Origin: Enterococcus plantarum | GTDB taxonomy: Bacteria; Bacillota; Bacilli; Lactobacillales; Enterococcaceae | Reading direction: 5' to 3' | Assembly (NCBI RefSeq): GCF_001730295.1 | Contig: NZ_MIKA01000006.1 | Location: forward strand, 31,479-95,478 | DNA: 64,000 bases | In this document: positions 35,774-44,230 of the stretch, in pieces | Layout of the letters: every line of letters begins with the position of its first letter | How positions within the stretch are numbered: the stretch's first letter is position 1 | Made by a program: the position numbers and the translations under genes | Notes under the pieces: generated by a model | Databases searched by the model: none | Told to the model about the DNA's origin: nothing | Seen by the model: only the letters and a program-made list of their open reading frames with translations

Positions 35774-37642
35774 ATGTCATTGCACTTATCAAAACGGGAA
35801 ATAAAAATTTTGTTGCTGCTTTTAGATTTAGAAGACAGCGTTACAACAAAAGAATTAGCAGAAACCTTTGAAGTTAGTGTGCGGACAATCAAGTATGATT
35901 TGGAAAATGTACGTGATTGGTTCAAAGATCAAAACGTCTTGCTTAAAACGCGACGGAACAAAGGAATTTGGTTAGAAATACCAGATTCAGAACGATTGAC
36001 CTTGAAAAATGAAATTATCGAAGTAGAGCGATTCGAAACCTATCCTGATCAGGAGTTACGAGCAAATCAATTGATTTTCCGCTTGTTATTAGCATCAAAA
36101 TGTCTAACTTCTCAGGAATTAGCAGATGATTTACAAGTCAGCAGAAATACGATCATCAGTGATTTAGATCGAGTAGAAGAATTAGCTCAAATGTATGAAC
36201 TGACACTTAACCGTCAAAGTCGTCAGGGATTTTCGATTATAGGGGAAGAAAGTAAAATTCGCTTATTGATGGAATACATCACTCAAAAGGAAATAACTGA
36301 ATATGATATTTACCAAATCATGAGCTACTTTGTCCAATCTGGCCAACAGAGAAAAATGCAGGAAGTTCATGTTGGTGTCAATACGATATTTCAAAAAATA
36401 TACCAAGTTGCACTAAAGGAAATGACAGGTCTGTTAGATCCGTCTTTGTTTGATCAGTTTAACTACGCTGAAATTCTTTCGATTACATTAAGAGTGGCGA
36501 TTGCCTCTTCAAGAATACAGCTTCATCATACCGTTGGTGGATACAAAATGCTGACAAATCAAAACGTTTTACAGCAAAAGCGAGAATTACCATTTTTATT
36601 GATGAAAAAAGTCTTTGATCATTATGAGTTGCCGCTTTTAGCCGATGAGTATTTTTATATTTATAGTGACGTATTTGTTGCGAATAACCAGCAAGATATT
36701 GTCGGGTTGACGGAGAAGCTGATCAAAGATGTATCAAAAGAAGTCAATTTTCCTTTTTATAGAGATCGTCAGTTATTTACGAATCTCTTCGCTCATTTAT
36801 CCTTACGTTTAACAAAAAAACACCTCTTTATAAACGAATATAATCCTTTCGTTGATGATATCAAGGCGAAGTATCCGCAATTATTTTCAGCAATACAACT
36901 GGCTAGTCAAAGTGATATCGTAGGGTCTGCGCTCTTGATCAATGATTCTTTCATTGCCTATATTGCCCTACATTTTTTGGTGGCATATGAAAAAAATCTT
37001 CATGAAATCAATGTTGTGAGAATTGTCTATGTGTGTTCAACAGGCTTAGGTGTGACAAGTTTGATCGAACAGAAGATTCTAGAAGAAGTATCGAATGTTG
37101 AAATTGCTGGATTTGCTTCTGTTTTAAACGCTGTGGATGTAATAGAAGAAAAAAATCCAGATTTGGTTTTGAGTATTTTTCCAATCGAAATTGTGAATCG
37201 ACCTTTTGTCAAAGTAAATCCTCTGCCGACAGAAGCAGATATTCACAGTATCCAAGAAGAAGTAAATAAAATTTTGGCGCATACTCAATCGGGAAAAGTA
37301 CCTCGATTGATTCCTCGTCAGCAAATTAAGGAAACGCAAGGCATTGAAGCGGAAAGTCGAGATATTGTCGTGCGTACATATGTGATTTATGAAGAGTTAC
37401 TTAAAGCATTCGCCGAAAAATTAACGCAAGAATATAAAGAAGCGTTTTTGCTTCATGTGATGTTGATGGTCCATCGAATCACCTTTGATAGTCAATATGA
37501 GAATGAAGGCAATATCGTCAAAGAAACATTATTGGCGCAACAAGAATTGGTGGAACATATCGAACGGATTTTTGCTAAAAATGAGTTAATGGTTAATCAA
37601 GCAGAAATTACTGCTTTATTGAATTATATAAGAGAGGAGTAA
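35774..37642 (+). CDS. PRD-containing transcriptional regulator (BglG/LicR/MtlR type)
   Basis: A 622-aa modular regulator. An N-terminal HTH_11-like domain (about 1-65) and a Mga-like HTH (about 85-160) precede two PRD domains (about 170-410). An EIIB-like domain follows, with phospho-cysteine in VYVCSTGLGVTSL (about 418-430), then a C-terminal PRD-like helical part (about 520-620). PTS phosphorylation should tune its activity to sugar supply, so it is probably the activator of the genes that follow (5 nt gap). The start is taken as ATG 35774; GTG 35765 is possible. There is no EIIA-type C-terminus. Confidence 0.88.
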   Translation: MSLHLSKREIKILLLLLDLEDSVTTKELAETFEVSVRTIKYDLENVRDWFKDQNVLLKTRRNKGIWLEIPDSERLTLKNEIIEVERFETYPDQELRANQLIFRLLLASKCLTSQELADDLQVSRNTIISDLDRVEELAQMYELTLNRQSRQGFSIIGEESKIRLLMEYITQKEITEYDIYQIMSYFVQSGQQRKMQEVHVGVNTIFQKIYQVALKEMTGLLDPSLFDQFNYAEILSITLRVAIASSRIQLHHTVGGYKMLTNQNVLQQKRELPFLLMKKVFDHYELPLLADEYFYIYSDVFVANNQQDIVGLTEKLIKDVSKEVNFPFYRDRQLFTNLFAHLSLRLTKKHLFINEYNPFVDDIKAKYPQLFSAIQLASQSDIVGSALLINDSFIAYIALHFLVAYEKNLHEINVVRIVYVCSTGLGVTSLIEQKILEEVSNVEIAGFASVLNAVDVIEEKNPDLVLSIFPIEIVNRPFVKVNPLPTEADIHSIQEEVNKILAHTQSGKVPRLIPRQQIKETQGIEAESRDIVVRTYVIYEELLKAFAEKLTQEYKEAFLLHVMLMVHRITFDSQYENEGNIVKETLLAQQELVEHIERIFAKNELMVNQAEITALLNYIREE

Positions 37643-37647
37643 CAGGT

Positions 37648-37986
37648 ATGAAGTTAAATGAGGATGCAAAAAAAATCATTGATGAAAGTCCACATAAAGT
37701 GGCGTTAGAAGCGACAGTTGCGCAAATTTATGGATTGTTGGAGAAGCAAGCAATGCAACCGACTCAATTACAATGGACAATTTTGATCAACCACGTCAAC
37801 GAAATGATCAAGCGCTCGATTGCTGGAGAAAAAATGTCTGGCGTTGATCCTGTGATGTTTGAAGAAGTATCGAAAGAGGCGTTAGCAATTGCAGATCAAG
37901 TGGTTCAACATATTGGGAATCTGCCACAAGATGAAATGTACGTATTATCGATTCATTTTGAAGCGGCAAGGCAAAACGATAGTTAA
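37648..37986 (+). CDS. Small PRD-like protein (EF_0829 type)
   Basis: A 112-aa all-alpha protein that looks like a single PRD domain: conserved histidine and polar positions near WTILINHVNEMIKRS (about 43-57) and a late LSIHFEAAR (about 100-108). It has no DNA-binding domain. The TIGRFAM name 'PRD domain protein EF_0829/AHA_3910' fits. It may be a phospho-acceptor or partner of the upstream regulator. The gap to it is 5 nt and the AGAGGAG site is strong. Confidence 0.8.
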   Translation: MKLNEDAKKIIDESPHKVALEATVAQIYGLLEKQAMQPTQLQWTILINHVNEMIKRSIAGEKMSGVDPVMFEEVSKEALAIADQVVQHIGNLPQDEMYVLSIHFEAARQNDS

Positions 37987-38043
37987 GTATGAAGAATTGA
38001 AGTTTGACTATCACTATCTAAATAAAAAATGGAGGAATCAACT

Positions 38044-38397
38044 ATGATAACAGTAGTAATCGCAGATCGCTTAGGTAAAGGACAAAATGTTGCAAAAGGT
38101 GTAGAGGCCGCAGGAGGCAAAGCCGTTGTTGTGCCAGGAATGGGTGCAGATATGCGTTTAGGAGATGTTATGCAACAAGAAAAGGCAGATTTAGGCATTT
38201 CATTTTGTGGAAGCGGAGGAGCTGGTGCCTTGACAGCGGCTACAAAATACGGCTATCCAGAACGTCATGGTATGCGTTCAATCGACGAAGGTGTAACGGC
38301 AATAAATGATGGGAAAACAGTTTTAGGTTTTGGTTTTATGGATCAAGAAGAATTAGGCAAACGTATAATTGAAGCGTATCTGAAAAAGAAAGCGTAA
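38044..38397 (+). CDS. Glycine-rich SFCGS family protein (EF_0830 type, DUF2620-like)
   Basis: A 117-aa cytoplasmic alpha/beta protein with VIADRLGKGQNVAKGVEAAGG at the N-terminus and the hallmark GISFCGSGGAGALTAATKYGY (about 59-79), which contains the only cysteine. The start is ATG 38044 with GGAGGA 7 nt before; the ATG at 38029 overlaps the ribosome site. The function is undescribed. Size, a single cysteine in a loop after a beta strand and the position beside two membrane proteins recall a PTS EIIB, but no homology is claimed. Confidence 0.85.
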   Translation: MITVVIADRLGKGQNVAKGVEAAGGKAVVVPGMGADMRLGDVMQQEKADLGISFCGSGGAGALTAATKYGYPERHGMRSIDEGVTAINDGKTVLGFGFMDQEELGKRIIEAYLKKKA

Positions 38398-38422
38398 CGA
38401 TTAAACTAGGAGGGAAAACCAA

Positions 38423-38797
38423 ATGGAGCAAGTAACGATAAAAAAACGTCAGGTGATTCAGGTTGAAGGAACGGGGAAAGAAAAAAATCTGGCTTTCGCC
38501 AATGCGCTGAATCAAATCCATAATCGTGTACTAAAGGAAAGAGAGGATGTGATCGTTCGAATAGAGCCATTAGATATTCAGATTATCACAGCAGAACAAG
38601 AAACTTATACAGAACGCTTTTTCTTTTTCTTTTTACCTCGAGCACGTGCCGATTATCGCGTAATGCTAGATGTGGAAGTGGAGATTACACTGATTGAAAT
38701 GGACACGATTACATTTGAAGAAAAAAAAGTTACTGATCCAAATGGTCTTCCTATTTCTTTTGGAAAGAGACAAAAAATGCATAAGGAGGCAAATTAG
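38423..38797 (+). CDS. DUF4312 family protein (EF_0831 type)
   Basis: A 124-aa soluble protein. Highlights are the N-terminal TIKKRQVIQVEGTGKEKN, and a hydrophobic aromatic run FFFFFLPRARADYRVMLDVEVEITLIEMD (about 64-92) alternating with charges as in beta strands. I see no catalytic motif. It has been found only in this cluster type, with SFCGS, DUF4311 and DUF4310 proteins. Its stop directly abuts the next ATG, so the two are tightly coupled. Function unknown. Confidence 0.83.
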   Translation: MEQVTIKKRQVIQVEGTGKEKNLAFANALNQIHNRVLKEREDVIVRIEPLDIQIITAEQETYTERFFFFFLPRARADYRVMLDVEVEITLIEMDTITFEEKKVTDPNGLPISFGKRQKMHKEAN

Positions 38798-39580
38798 ATG
38801 GATGTTATAGTCGTTTTACTCAAGTCATTACTGATTGGGGGATTGGTTGGATTTGCAGCGGGCGCCGGCGCTGCAAGAATGTTCCACGCACCAAGTACAC
38901 AAGGCCTAGGTGCATTTAGAACATTAGGTGAAATGAATGCATGTGAAGGAGATGCAGCCAGTCATTTTTCATTTGGATTAGGTTTCTTCTTCAATGCTTG
39001 GGCATCAACGGTTGGCGCAGGAGCTTTTACACAAGATGTCGATCATCGTGTCATTCCTAACTGGGCTGCAGCCGCTTTATTAGTAAAAAATAAAAATATC
39101 GCTGAAACAATGCACAATCCTAAGAAAATGGGGATTTCAGGTGCAATCGTAGGGATGTTGGTGGTGGCATTTTTGAATACGACCGCATCAGCGATTCCAG
39201 AGTCTTTACAAGTGACAGCGGTTGCTGTGTTAGTACCTGCAGCGAATCTTTTGATCAACACAGTAATGCCCGTTTTATTCTGGTTGGCGGCAATCGATGC
39301 TGGAAAACGCTCTGGACTTTGGGCAACTATTTTTGGGGGTCTTGCGACAATGATTATGGGAAATGCCGTACCAGGTGTTGTATTAGGAATTTTGATTGGT
39401 AAGGGAGTCGACGAAATTGGCTGGAATAAAGTAACGAAAAGTATGATGGTAGCAGTAATTTTGTTATTTGTCTTTAGTGGTTTTTTCCGTGGATTTGATT
39501 TACAAATGATTGAAAGTTTCCGTTTGCAAATTCCAGGTTGGCTGCAAAATGTGCATGATGTTTTTAGTGTTGGCAACTAA
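38798..39580 (+). CDS. DUF4311 polytopic membrane protein (EF_0832 type)
   Basis: A 260-aa integral membrane protein with about six to seven hydrophobic helices and a polar conserved N-terminal part (GAGAARMFHAPSTQGLGAFRTLGEMNACEGDAASHF, about 23-58). The latter may be a substrate or metal-binding loop with Cys, Glu, Asp and His. The size matches PTS EIIC of the mannose family, but the sequence does not look like it. Likely one half of a transporter with 39605. Function unknown. Confidence 0.85.
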   Translation: MDVIVVLLKSLLIGGLVGFAAGAGAARMFHAPSTQGLGAFRTLGEMNACEGDAASHFSFGLGFFFNAWASTVGAGAFTQDVDHRVIPNWAAAALLVKNKNIAETMHNPKKMGISGAIVGMLVVAFLNTTASAIPESLQVTAVAVLVPAANLLINTVMPVLFWLAAIDAGKRSGLWATIFGGLATMIMGNAVPGVVLGILIGKGVDEIGWNKVTKSMMVAVILLFVFSGFFRGFDLQMIESFRLQIPGWLQNVHDVFSVGN

Positions 39581-39604
39581 TCAAGTAGAAAGTGAGGAAC
39601 TTTG

Positions 39605-40267
39605 ATGGATGAAATAGTAGCGTTAGAAAAAAAGAATTTTTGGTTTGCTGATTGGTCATTTCCAATTTTGGTCGGTTTACTGTCAGCAGGTGTATTTGCT
39701 GGAACGCATATGTACATTGAGCATGGTGTGGGGGCATTTAATGAAGTAGCGATCGTTGCGATGTTGAAAGCTGGGATGGATGGTGGCTCATACGGGGCTG
39801 CGGCTGCATTCGGCGCAAGCTTCTTGTTTGCACGTATTTTAGAAGGATCATTGGTTGGGATTTTAGATATTGGCGGAGCGATTTTAACGGGAGTTGGGAT
39901 TGGGATTCCAGCGATTCTTTTAAGTATGGGAATCACAGCACCTGTTAAAAACTTTGGTCTATCCTTAACGACTGGAATGATTTTAGGGTTGATCATCGGT
40001 GGAATCATTATTATGATTCGGAAATTCACTATTAATCAGTCAAATTCTACCTTTGGTGCAGATGTCATGATGGGAGCTGGAAATGCTTCAGGTCGCTTCT
40101 TAGGGCCGCTGATCATAATCAGTGCATGTGGTGCGTCAGCGCCGATCGGTATGGGTTCAATTATTGGCGCTGTGATTTTCTATGTATGGAAAAAACCGAT
40201 AGCAGGTGGTGCAATTTTAGGTGCAATGATCTTTGGTGCACTTTTTCCAGTAGATTTGCCTCGTTAA
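39605..40267 (+). CDS. DUF4310 polytopic membrane protein (EF_0833 type)
   Basis: A 220-aa integral membrane protein with about six glycine-rich hydrophobic helices (for example GMDGGSYGAAAAFGASFLFARILEGSLVGI, about 60-90) and a late GPLIIISACGASAPIGMGSIIGAVIFY segment. ATG 39605 follows GTGAGGA by 6 nt; the TTG at 39602 is less likely. It is the second membrane subunit of the putative transporter. Last gene before an internal promoter. Confidence 0.85.
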   Translation: MDEIVALEKKNFWFADWSFPILVGLLSAGVFAGTHMYIEHGVGAFNEVAIVAMLKAGMDGGSYGAAAAFGASFLFARILEGSLVGILDIGGAILTGVGIGIPAILLSMGITAPVKNFGLSLTTGMILGLIIGGIIIMIRKFTINQSNSTFGADVMMGAGNASGRFLGPLIIISACGASAPIGMGSIIGAVIFYVWKKPIAGGAILGAMIFGALFPVDLPR

Positions 40268-40293
40268 AACCGATTGAAGTTGCACTTTTCTTT

Positions 40294-40331
40294 TGAAAAC
40301 CGTTTACATTATAATGTTACCATGTTATGAT
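40294..40331 (+). promoter_or_regulatory. Internal promoter with cre site before the EIIC gene
   Basis: GAAAACCGTTTACA (40294-40307) matches the last 12 positions of the CcpA operator consensus and overlaps TTTACA (40302-40307); TATGAT is at 40326-40331, spacer 18. Catabolite repression of the downstream genes is expected, along with expression partly independent of the first half of the cluster. Confidence 0.65.
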
Positions 40332-40389
40332 GAATTGGAAATAATTTGATTTTTTATTCATACTAATTTTTGAATGGAGGACAAAAGAA

Positions 40390-41709
40390 ATGAATGGTTT
40401 TGTGCAGTGGATGGAAGTAAAATTGATGCCAATTGCCAATAAATTTGGTTCACAAAGACATATGACGGCGATTAGAAAGGGACTTATTGCAACAATGCCT
40501 TTGACAATCGTGGGTGCTTTTTTCACAGTATTTCAGAATATTCCGATTGAGGCTTACATGAAGTTTATCGAGCCTTACCAAGCAGTTTTAGATATTCCGT
40601 CACGATATACAATGGGGATTTTAGCTCTATATGCAACGTTTGGGATTGCTTCTTCTCTGGCGACAAGTTATAAGTTAGATTCTTTGACATGTGGGATTTT
40701 AGCGGTGATGGCATTTTTAGTCACAGCAGCACCTCCGACACGCGTTTTTGAAGATGTTAAAAATGTGATCGGTGCTGGACGCTATATCAATTTAGCTAAT
40801 ATAGGGTCAGCTTCTTTATTTGGGGCTATTGTTACTGCACTTGTTTCTGTGGAAATTTATCGTTTCTTTATCCAAAAGAACATCACAATCAAAATGCCGG
40901 ACGGTGTTCCGCCAGAAGTGTCGAATTCATTTATCGCATTGATTCCTGGTGCAGTGATTTTATTATTATTTTGGGTGATTCGTCATGTTATCGGTTTTGA
41001 CTTAAATGGTTTTTTGAGTACGTTATTGATGCCGTTAAAAGACACCTTAGCAGGAAACAGTTTGCTTGGCGGATTACTTACAGTCTTCTTGATTTGTTTC
41101 TTCTGGGTTTTAGGGATTCATGGACCAGCAATCATGGGACCGGTTATCAGACCTTTTTGGGATATGTCGATTGCTGAAAATACCCTTGCTTTCCAAGAAG
41201 GTGCATCGGTTCATAGCTTGCCGAATATCTTTACGGAACAATTTTTACAGTGGTTTATCTGGATCGGTGGAGCCGGTACTACTTTAGCATTAGTCGTTTT
41301 AATGATGTTTTCCAAATCAACCTACTTGAAAAGTTTAGGACGCTTGTCCTTCTTACCGGGATTATTTAATATTAATGAACCAGTGATTTTTGGGACACCT
41401 ATCGTAATGAACCCGATTTTGGGGATTCCATTTATCGTTGCACCATTGATCACAACGACATTTTCTTATTTCTTAACGGTGACAAATGTGATTCCAATGA
41501 TGGCGGCACGTTTACCGTTTGCGATACCTGCGCCAGTTGCTGCTTGGATGAGTACAAACTGGAGTGTCCCAGCAGCACTATTAGTCTGTGTCAATTTCGT
41601 AATTACTTTGGCGATTTATTATCCATTCTTCAAAGTATACGAAAAACAACAGTTAGACAAAGAAGCAGAGGAATTAGCAGCTGAAAAGAAAGCGAAAACA
41701 GTTGCATAA
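40390..41709 (+). CDS. PTS sugar transporter subunit IIC (lactose/cellobiose type)
   Basis: A 439-aa EIIC permease of the glucose/lactose superfamily (PTS_EIIC). It has about eight to ten membrane segments, an N-terminal FGSQRHMTAIRKGLIATMPL, the substrate-site INEPVIFGTPIVMNPILGIPF (about 318-338; NEPVIFG motif) and a charged C-terminus. No EIIA or EIIB is encoded in the window, so it must use partners from elsewhere or from the cluster's small proteins. A strong GGAGG ribosome site and its own cre-controlled promoter precede it. Co-transcribed with the DUF871 hydrolase, suggesting uptake of a phosphorylated disaccharide-like compound. Confidence 0.93.
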   Translation: MNGFVQWMEVKLMPIANKFGSQRHMTAIRKGLIATMPLTIVGAFFTVFQNIPIEAYMKFIEPYQAVLDIPSRYTMGILALYATFGIASSLATSYKLDSLTCGILAVMAFLVTAAPPTRVFEDVKNVIGAGRYINLANIGSASLFGAIVTALVSVEIYRFFIQKNITIKMPDGVPPEVSNSFIALIPGAVILLLFWVIRHVIGFDLNGFLSTLLMPLKDTLAGNSLLGGLLTVFLICFFWVLGIHGPAIMGPVIRPFWDMSIAENTLAFQEGASVHSLPNIFTEQFLQWFIWIGGAGTTLALVVLMMFSKSTYLKSLGRLSFLPGLFNINEPVIFGTPIVMNPILGIPFIVAPLITTTFSYFLTVTNVIPMMAARLPFAIPAPVAAWMSTNWSVPAALLVCVNFVITLAIYYPFFKVYEKQQLDKEAEELAAEKKAKTVA

Positions 41710-41723
41710 GTAAGAAATAAGAA

Positions 41724-41752
41724 AGGGAGGGTAGTAACGTTACTATCCTCTT
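41724..41752 (+). promoter_or_regulatory. Hairpin between EIIC and the small membrane gene
   Basis: AGGGTAGTAACGTTACTATCCT is an almost perfect palindrome followed by CTTTG. It could reduce read-through or stabilise the upstream mRNA. Confidence 0.5.
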
Positions 41753-41766
41753 TGGTGATTAAGATC

Positions 41767-42012
41767 ATGTTCATTTGGTTTAGTATATTTTTTATTTTTA
41801 GTCAAGTCATGATTGAAAAAAACTGGTTACCTGCAAAATTTACAGGGTTACGGTTGTTGCAGTTATGTCTTGTATCAATTGGGTTGATTTTGTTCTCCAT
41901 CCTAGTTGGAGTTTTCGTTAGACAGCCTCTATTTATAGTAGGGAGCGTAACTATTTTATGCAGTTCAGTTATTTCTTGGAAATACAGACATAAATTCGAT
42001 CATATAAAGTGA
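41767..42012 (+). CDS. Small hydrophobic membrane protein
   Basis: An 81-aa protein with two to three transmembrane segments (about 1-18, 30-50, 55-70) and a basic C-terminus. The start is uncertain: ATG 41767 with a weak GGTGA upstream is preferred; TTG 41752 and GTG 41755 are also in frame. It lies between EIIC and the DUF871 gene. I do not recognise a family. Confidence 0.6.
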   Translation: MFIWFSIFFIFSQVMIEKNWLPAKFTGLRLLQLCLVSIGLILFSILVGVFVRQPLFIVGSVTILCSSVISWKYRHKFDHIK

Positions 42013-42023
42013 GGGCAAAATGA

Positions 42024-43112
42024 ATGAAACGAGCATTAGGAATATCCGTTTATCCAGATCATAGTGATATAGAAAAAGACAAAGCGTATTTAAAAAAAGC
42101 AAGTGAATGTGGATTTTCACGAATCTTCATGAGTATGTTAGAGGTAACGCAAGGCAAAGAAGTGGTAAAAGAAACATTCAAATCATTGATCACTTATGCA
42201 AAAGAATTAGGGTATGAAACGATTTTAGATGTGGCGCCATCTATTTTTGATGAGTTGCAAATTTCATATGATGATTTAACTTTTTTTGATGAAACTGGTG
42301 CTGATGGTATTCGTTTGGATGTTGGATTTGATGGAAACAAAGAAGCAAAATTGACTTTTAATCCGTTTGACTTAGCAATTGAGCTGAATATGAGTAACGA
42401 TGTAGCGTACTTAGACAATATTTTGACTTATGAAGCCAATGTCCCATTTCTTTACGGATGCCACAATTTTTATCCGCAAGAAGGAACAGCATTACCGTAT
42501 GATTTCTTTGAGCGTTGTAGCATTCGTTTTAAAAAACATGGGATTCGTACAGCGGCATTTATCAATTCTCAAGTAGGTGAGATTGGTCCATGGGATGTCA
42601 ATGATGGGTTACCAACCTTAGAAATGCATCGACATTTACCAGTCGACATCCAAACAAAACACTTATTTGCGACGGGATTGATTGATGATGTAATTATTGG
42701 AAATGCGTATGCATCAGATGAAGAATTAGAATTATTAGGTAGTTTAAATCGTTATCAGTTAGAATTGGCTATCGAATTTACAAAAGATGTCAGTGCGATT
42801 GAAAAAGAAATTACGTTGAAGGAACAACACTTCCGTCGTGGTGACATCACAGACCAAGTAGTTCGTTCAACCGAAGTCCGTAAAAAATACAAAAATGAAG
42901 CCAATCCAGCACATGACAATGTACAAACCTTTCAAATTGGCGATGTAGTGATTGGGAATGATGCTTTTGGAAAATACAAAAATGAACTGCAGATTGTTTT
43001 ACAGCCACATTCAGATGAGCGTAAAAATAAAGTAGGGAAAATAACAGAAAAAGAATTATTGTTGTTGGCGTTTGTAAAACCCTGGACTAAATTTAGATTT
43101 AAAGAAAAGTAG
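42024..43112 (+). CDS. DUF871 / MupG-family TIM-barrel protein
   Basis: A 362-aa protein with an N-terminal TIM barrel (about 1-240; RALGISVYPDHSDIEKDKAYL, then GFSRIFMSML, ADGIRLDVGFDG, YGCHNFYPQEGT) and a C-terminal beta-barrel domain (about 250-360). This is the DUF871 family, to which the 6-phospho-N-acetylmuramidase MupG belongs. It probably cleaves a 6-phosphorylated glycoside imported by the adjacent EIIC. The exact substrate is unknown; the rest of the cluster suggests an amino-sugar-acid conjugate. Gap to the deacetylase gene is 8 nt. Confidence 0.87.
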   Translation: MKRALGISVYPDHSDIEKDKAYLKKASECGFSRIFMSMLEVTQGKEVVKETFKSLITYAKELGYETILDVAPSIFDELQISYDDLTFFDETGADGIRLDVGFDGNKEAKLTFNPFDLAIELNMSNDVAYLDNILTYEANVPFLYGCHNFYPQEGTALPYDFFERCSIRFKKHGIRTAAFINSQVGEIGPWDVNDGLPTLEMHRHLPVDIQTKHLFATGLIDDVIIGNAYASDEELELLGSLNRYQLELAIEFTKDVSAIEKEITLKEQHFRRGDITDQVVRSTEVRKKYKNEANPAHDNVQTFQIGDVVIGNDAFGKYKNELQIVLQPHSDERKNKVGKITEKELLLLAFVKPWTKFRFKEK

Positions 43113-43120
43113 GGGATAAA

Positions 43121-44230
43121 ATGAGTTACGATTTAATCATAAAGAACGGGAAAACTATTAAAGGAAATCCAGTAGAAATAGCAATCAATGCTGGAAAAAT
43201 TGCAAAAGTTTCAGAGAAAATTGATGCGGACAGTAAAGAACTGATCGAGTTAGAGCAAGGGACTTACGTATCAGCTGGCTGGATCGATGATCATGTACAT
43301 TGTTTTGAGAAGATGACGTTATATTACGATTTTCCTGATGAAATTGGTGTCAAAAAAGGTGTAACGACATTAATTGATGCGGGTACGACAGGTGCAGAAA
43401 ATATCCATGAATTCTACGACTTAGCAAAACAAGCAAAAACAAATGTCTATGCGTTAATCAATATTTCAAAATGGGGGATTGTTGAACAAGATGAACTGGC
43501 TGATTTAAGCAAAGTCAAAGAAGAATTAGTGCATAATGCATTAGCTGAATTACCTGGTTTTGTGGTAGGGATCAAAGCTCGTATGAGCAAAACGGTGATT
43601 GGAGAAAATGGTATTACTCCTTTAGAAATGGCTAAGAATATTCAAAAAGAAAATAATCATTTGCCGTTAATGGTTCACATTGGATCTGCGCCTCCGGAAC
43701 TAGAAGAAATTTTAGCTCATATGTCAAAAGGAGATGTTTTGACCCACTGTTTCAATGGAAAATCGAACGGAATAGTCAATAAAGAAACCAATCAAATCAA
43801 AGATTTTGCTTGGGCTGCTTATGATAAAGGGATTGTATTTGATATCGGTCATGGGACAGATAGTTTTAATTTCCATGTCGCAGAAACAGCTTTAAGAGAA
43901 GGAATGAAGGCAACATCTATCAGTACAGACATTTATATTCGAAATCGAGAAAATGGACCAGTGTATGATTTAGCGACGACAATGGAGAAATTGCGCATAG
44001 TAGGGTATGAATGGTCTGAAATTATTGAGAAAGTTACTGTAACGCCTGCTGAAAATTTCCAGTTGGCTACAAAAGGACATCTGAAAGAAGGGTATGATGG
44101 TGATATCACGATTTTTAAGATTGAAGCAGGGCAGAAAATAGTGACTGATTCAAATGGATTTACTAGAGAAACAAAAGAATGGATCAAACCTGTAAAAACC
44201 ATTATTGGAGGAACAGTTTATGACAATTAG
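43121..44230 (+). CDS. Amidohydrolase/deacetylase family metallohydrolase (EF_0837 type)
   Basis: A 369-aa amidohydrolase-superfamily enzyme. The metal ligands are visible as GWIDDHVHCF (HxH, about 53-62), the bridging lysine in GIKARMSK (about 150-157), histidines in MVHIGSAPP and LTHCFNGK, and the catalytic aspartate in STDIYIRNR (about 268-276). Relatives are annotated as dihydroorotase or adenine deaminase without basis. In this context removal of an N-acyl group from an amino sugar acid is the simplest role. It overlaps the next gene by 11 nt. Confidence 0.88.
   Translation: MSYDLIIKNGKTIKGNPVEIAINAGKIAKVSEKIDADSKELIELEQGTYVSAGWIDDHVHCFEKMTLYYDFPDEIGVKKGVTTLIDAGTTGAENIHEFYDLAKQAKTNVYALINISKWGIVEQDELADLSKVKEELVHNALAELPGFVVGIKARMSKTVIGENGITPLEMAKNIQKENNHLPLMVHIGSAPPELEEILAHMSKGDVLTHCFNGKSNGIVNKETNQIKDFAWAAYDKGIVFDIGHGTDSFNFHVAETALREGMKATSISTDIYIRNRENGPVYDLATTMEKLRIVGYEWSEIIEKVTVTPAENFQLATKGHLKEGYDGDITIFKIEAGQKIVTDSNGFTRETKEWIKPVKTIIGGTVYDN

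Noticed and set aside
39043..40029. Two minus-strand ORFs opposite DUF4311 and DUF4310
   Set aside because: Antisense shadows of membrane-protein genes; not supported by ribosome sites.
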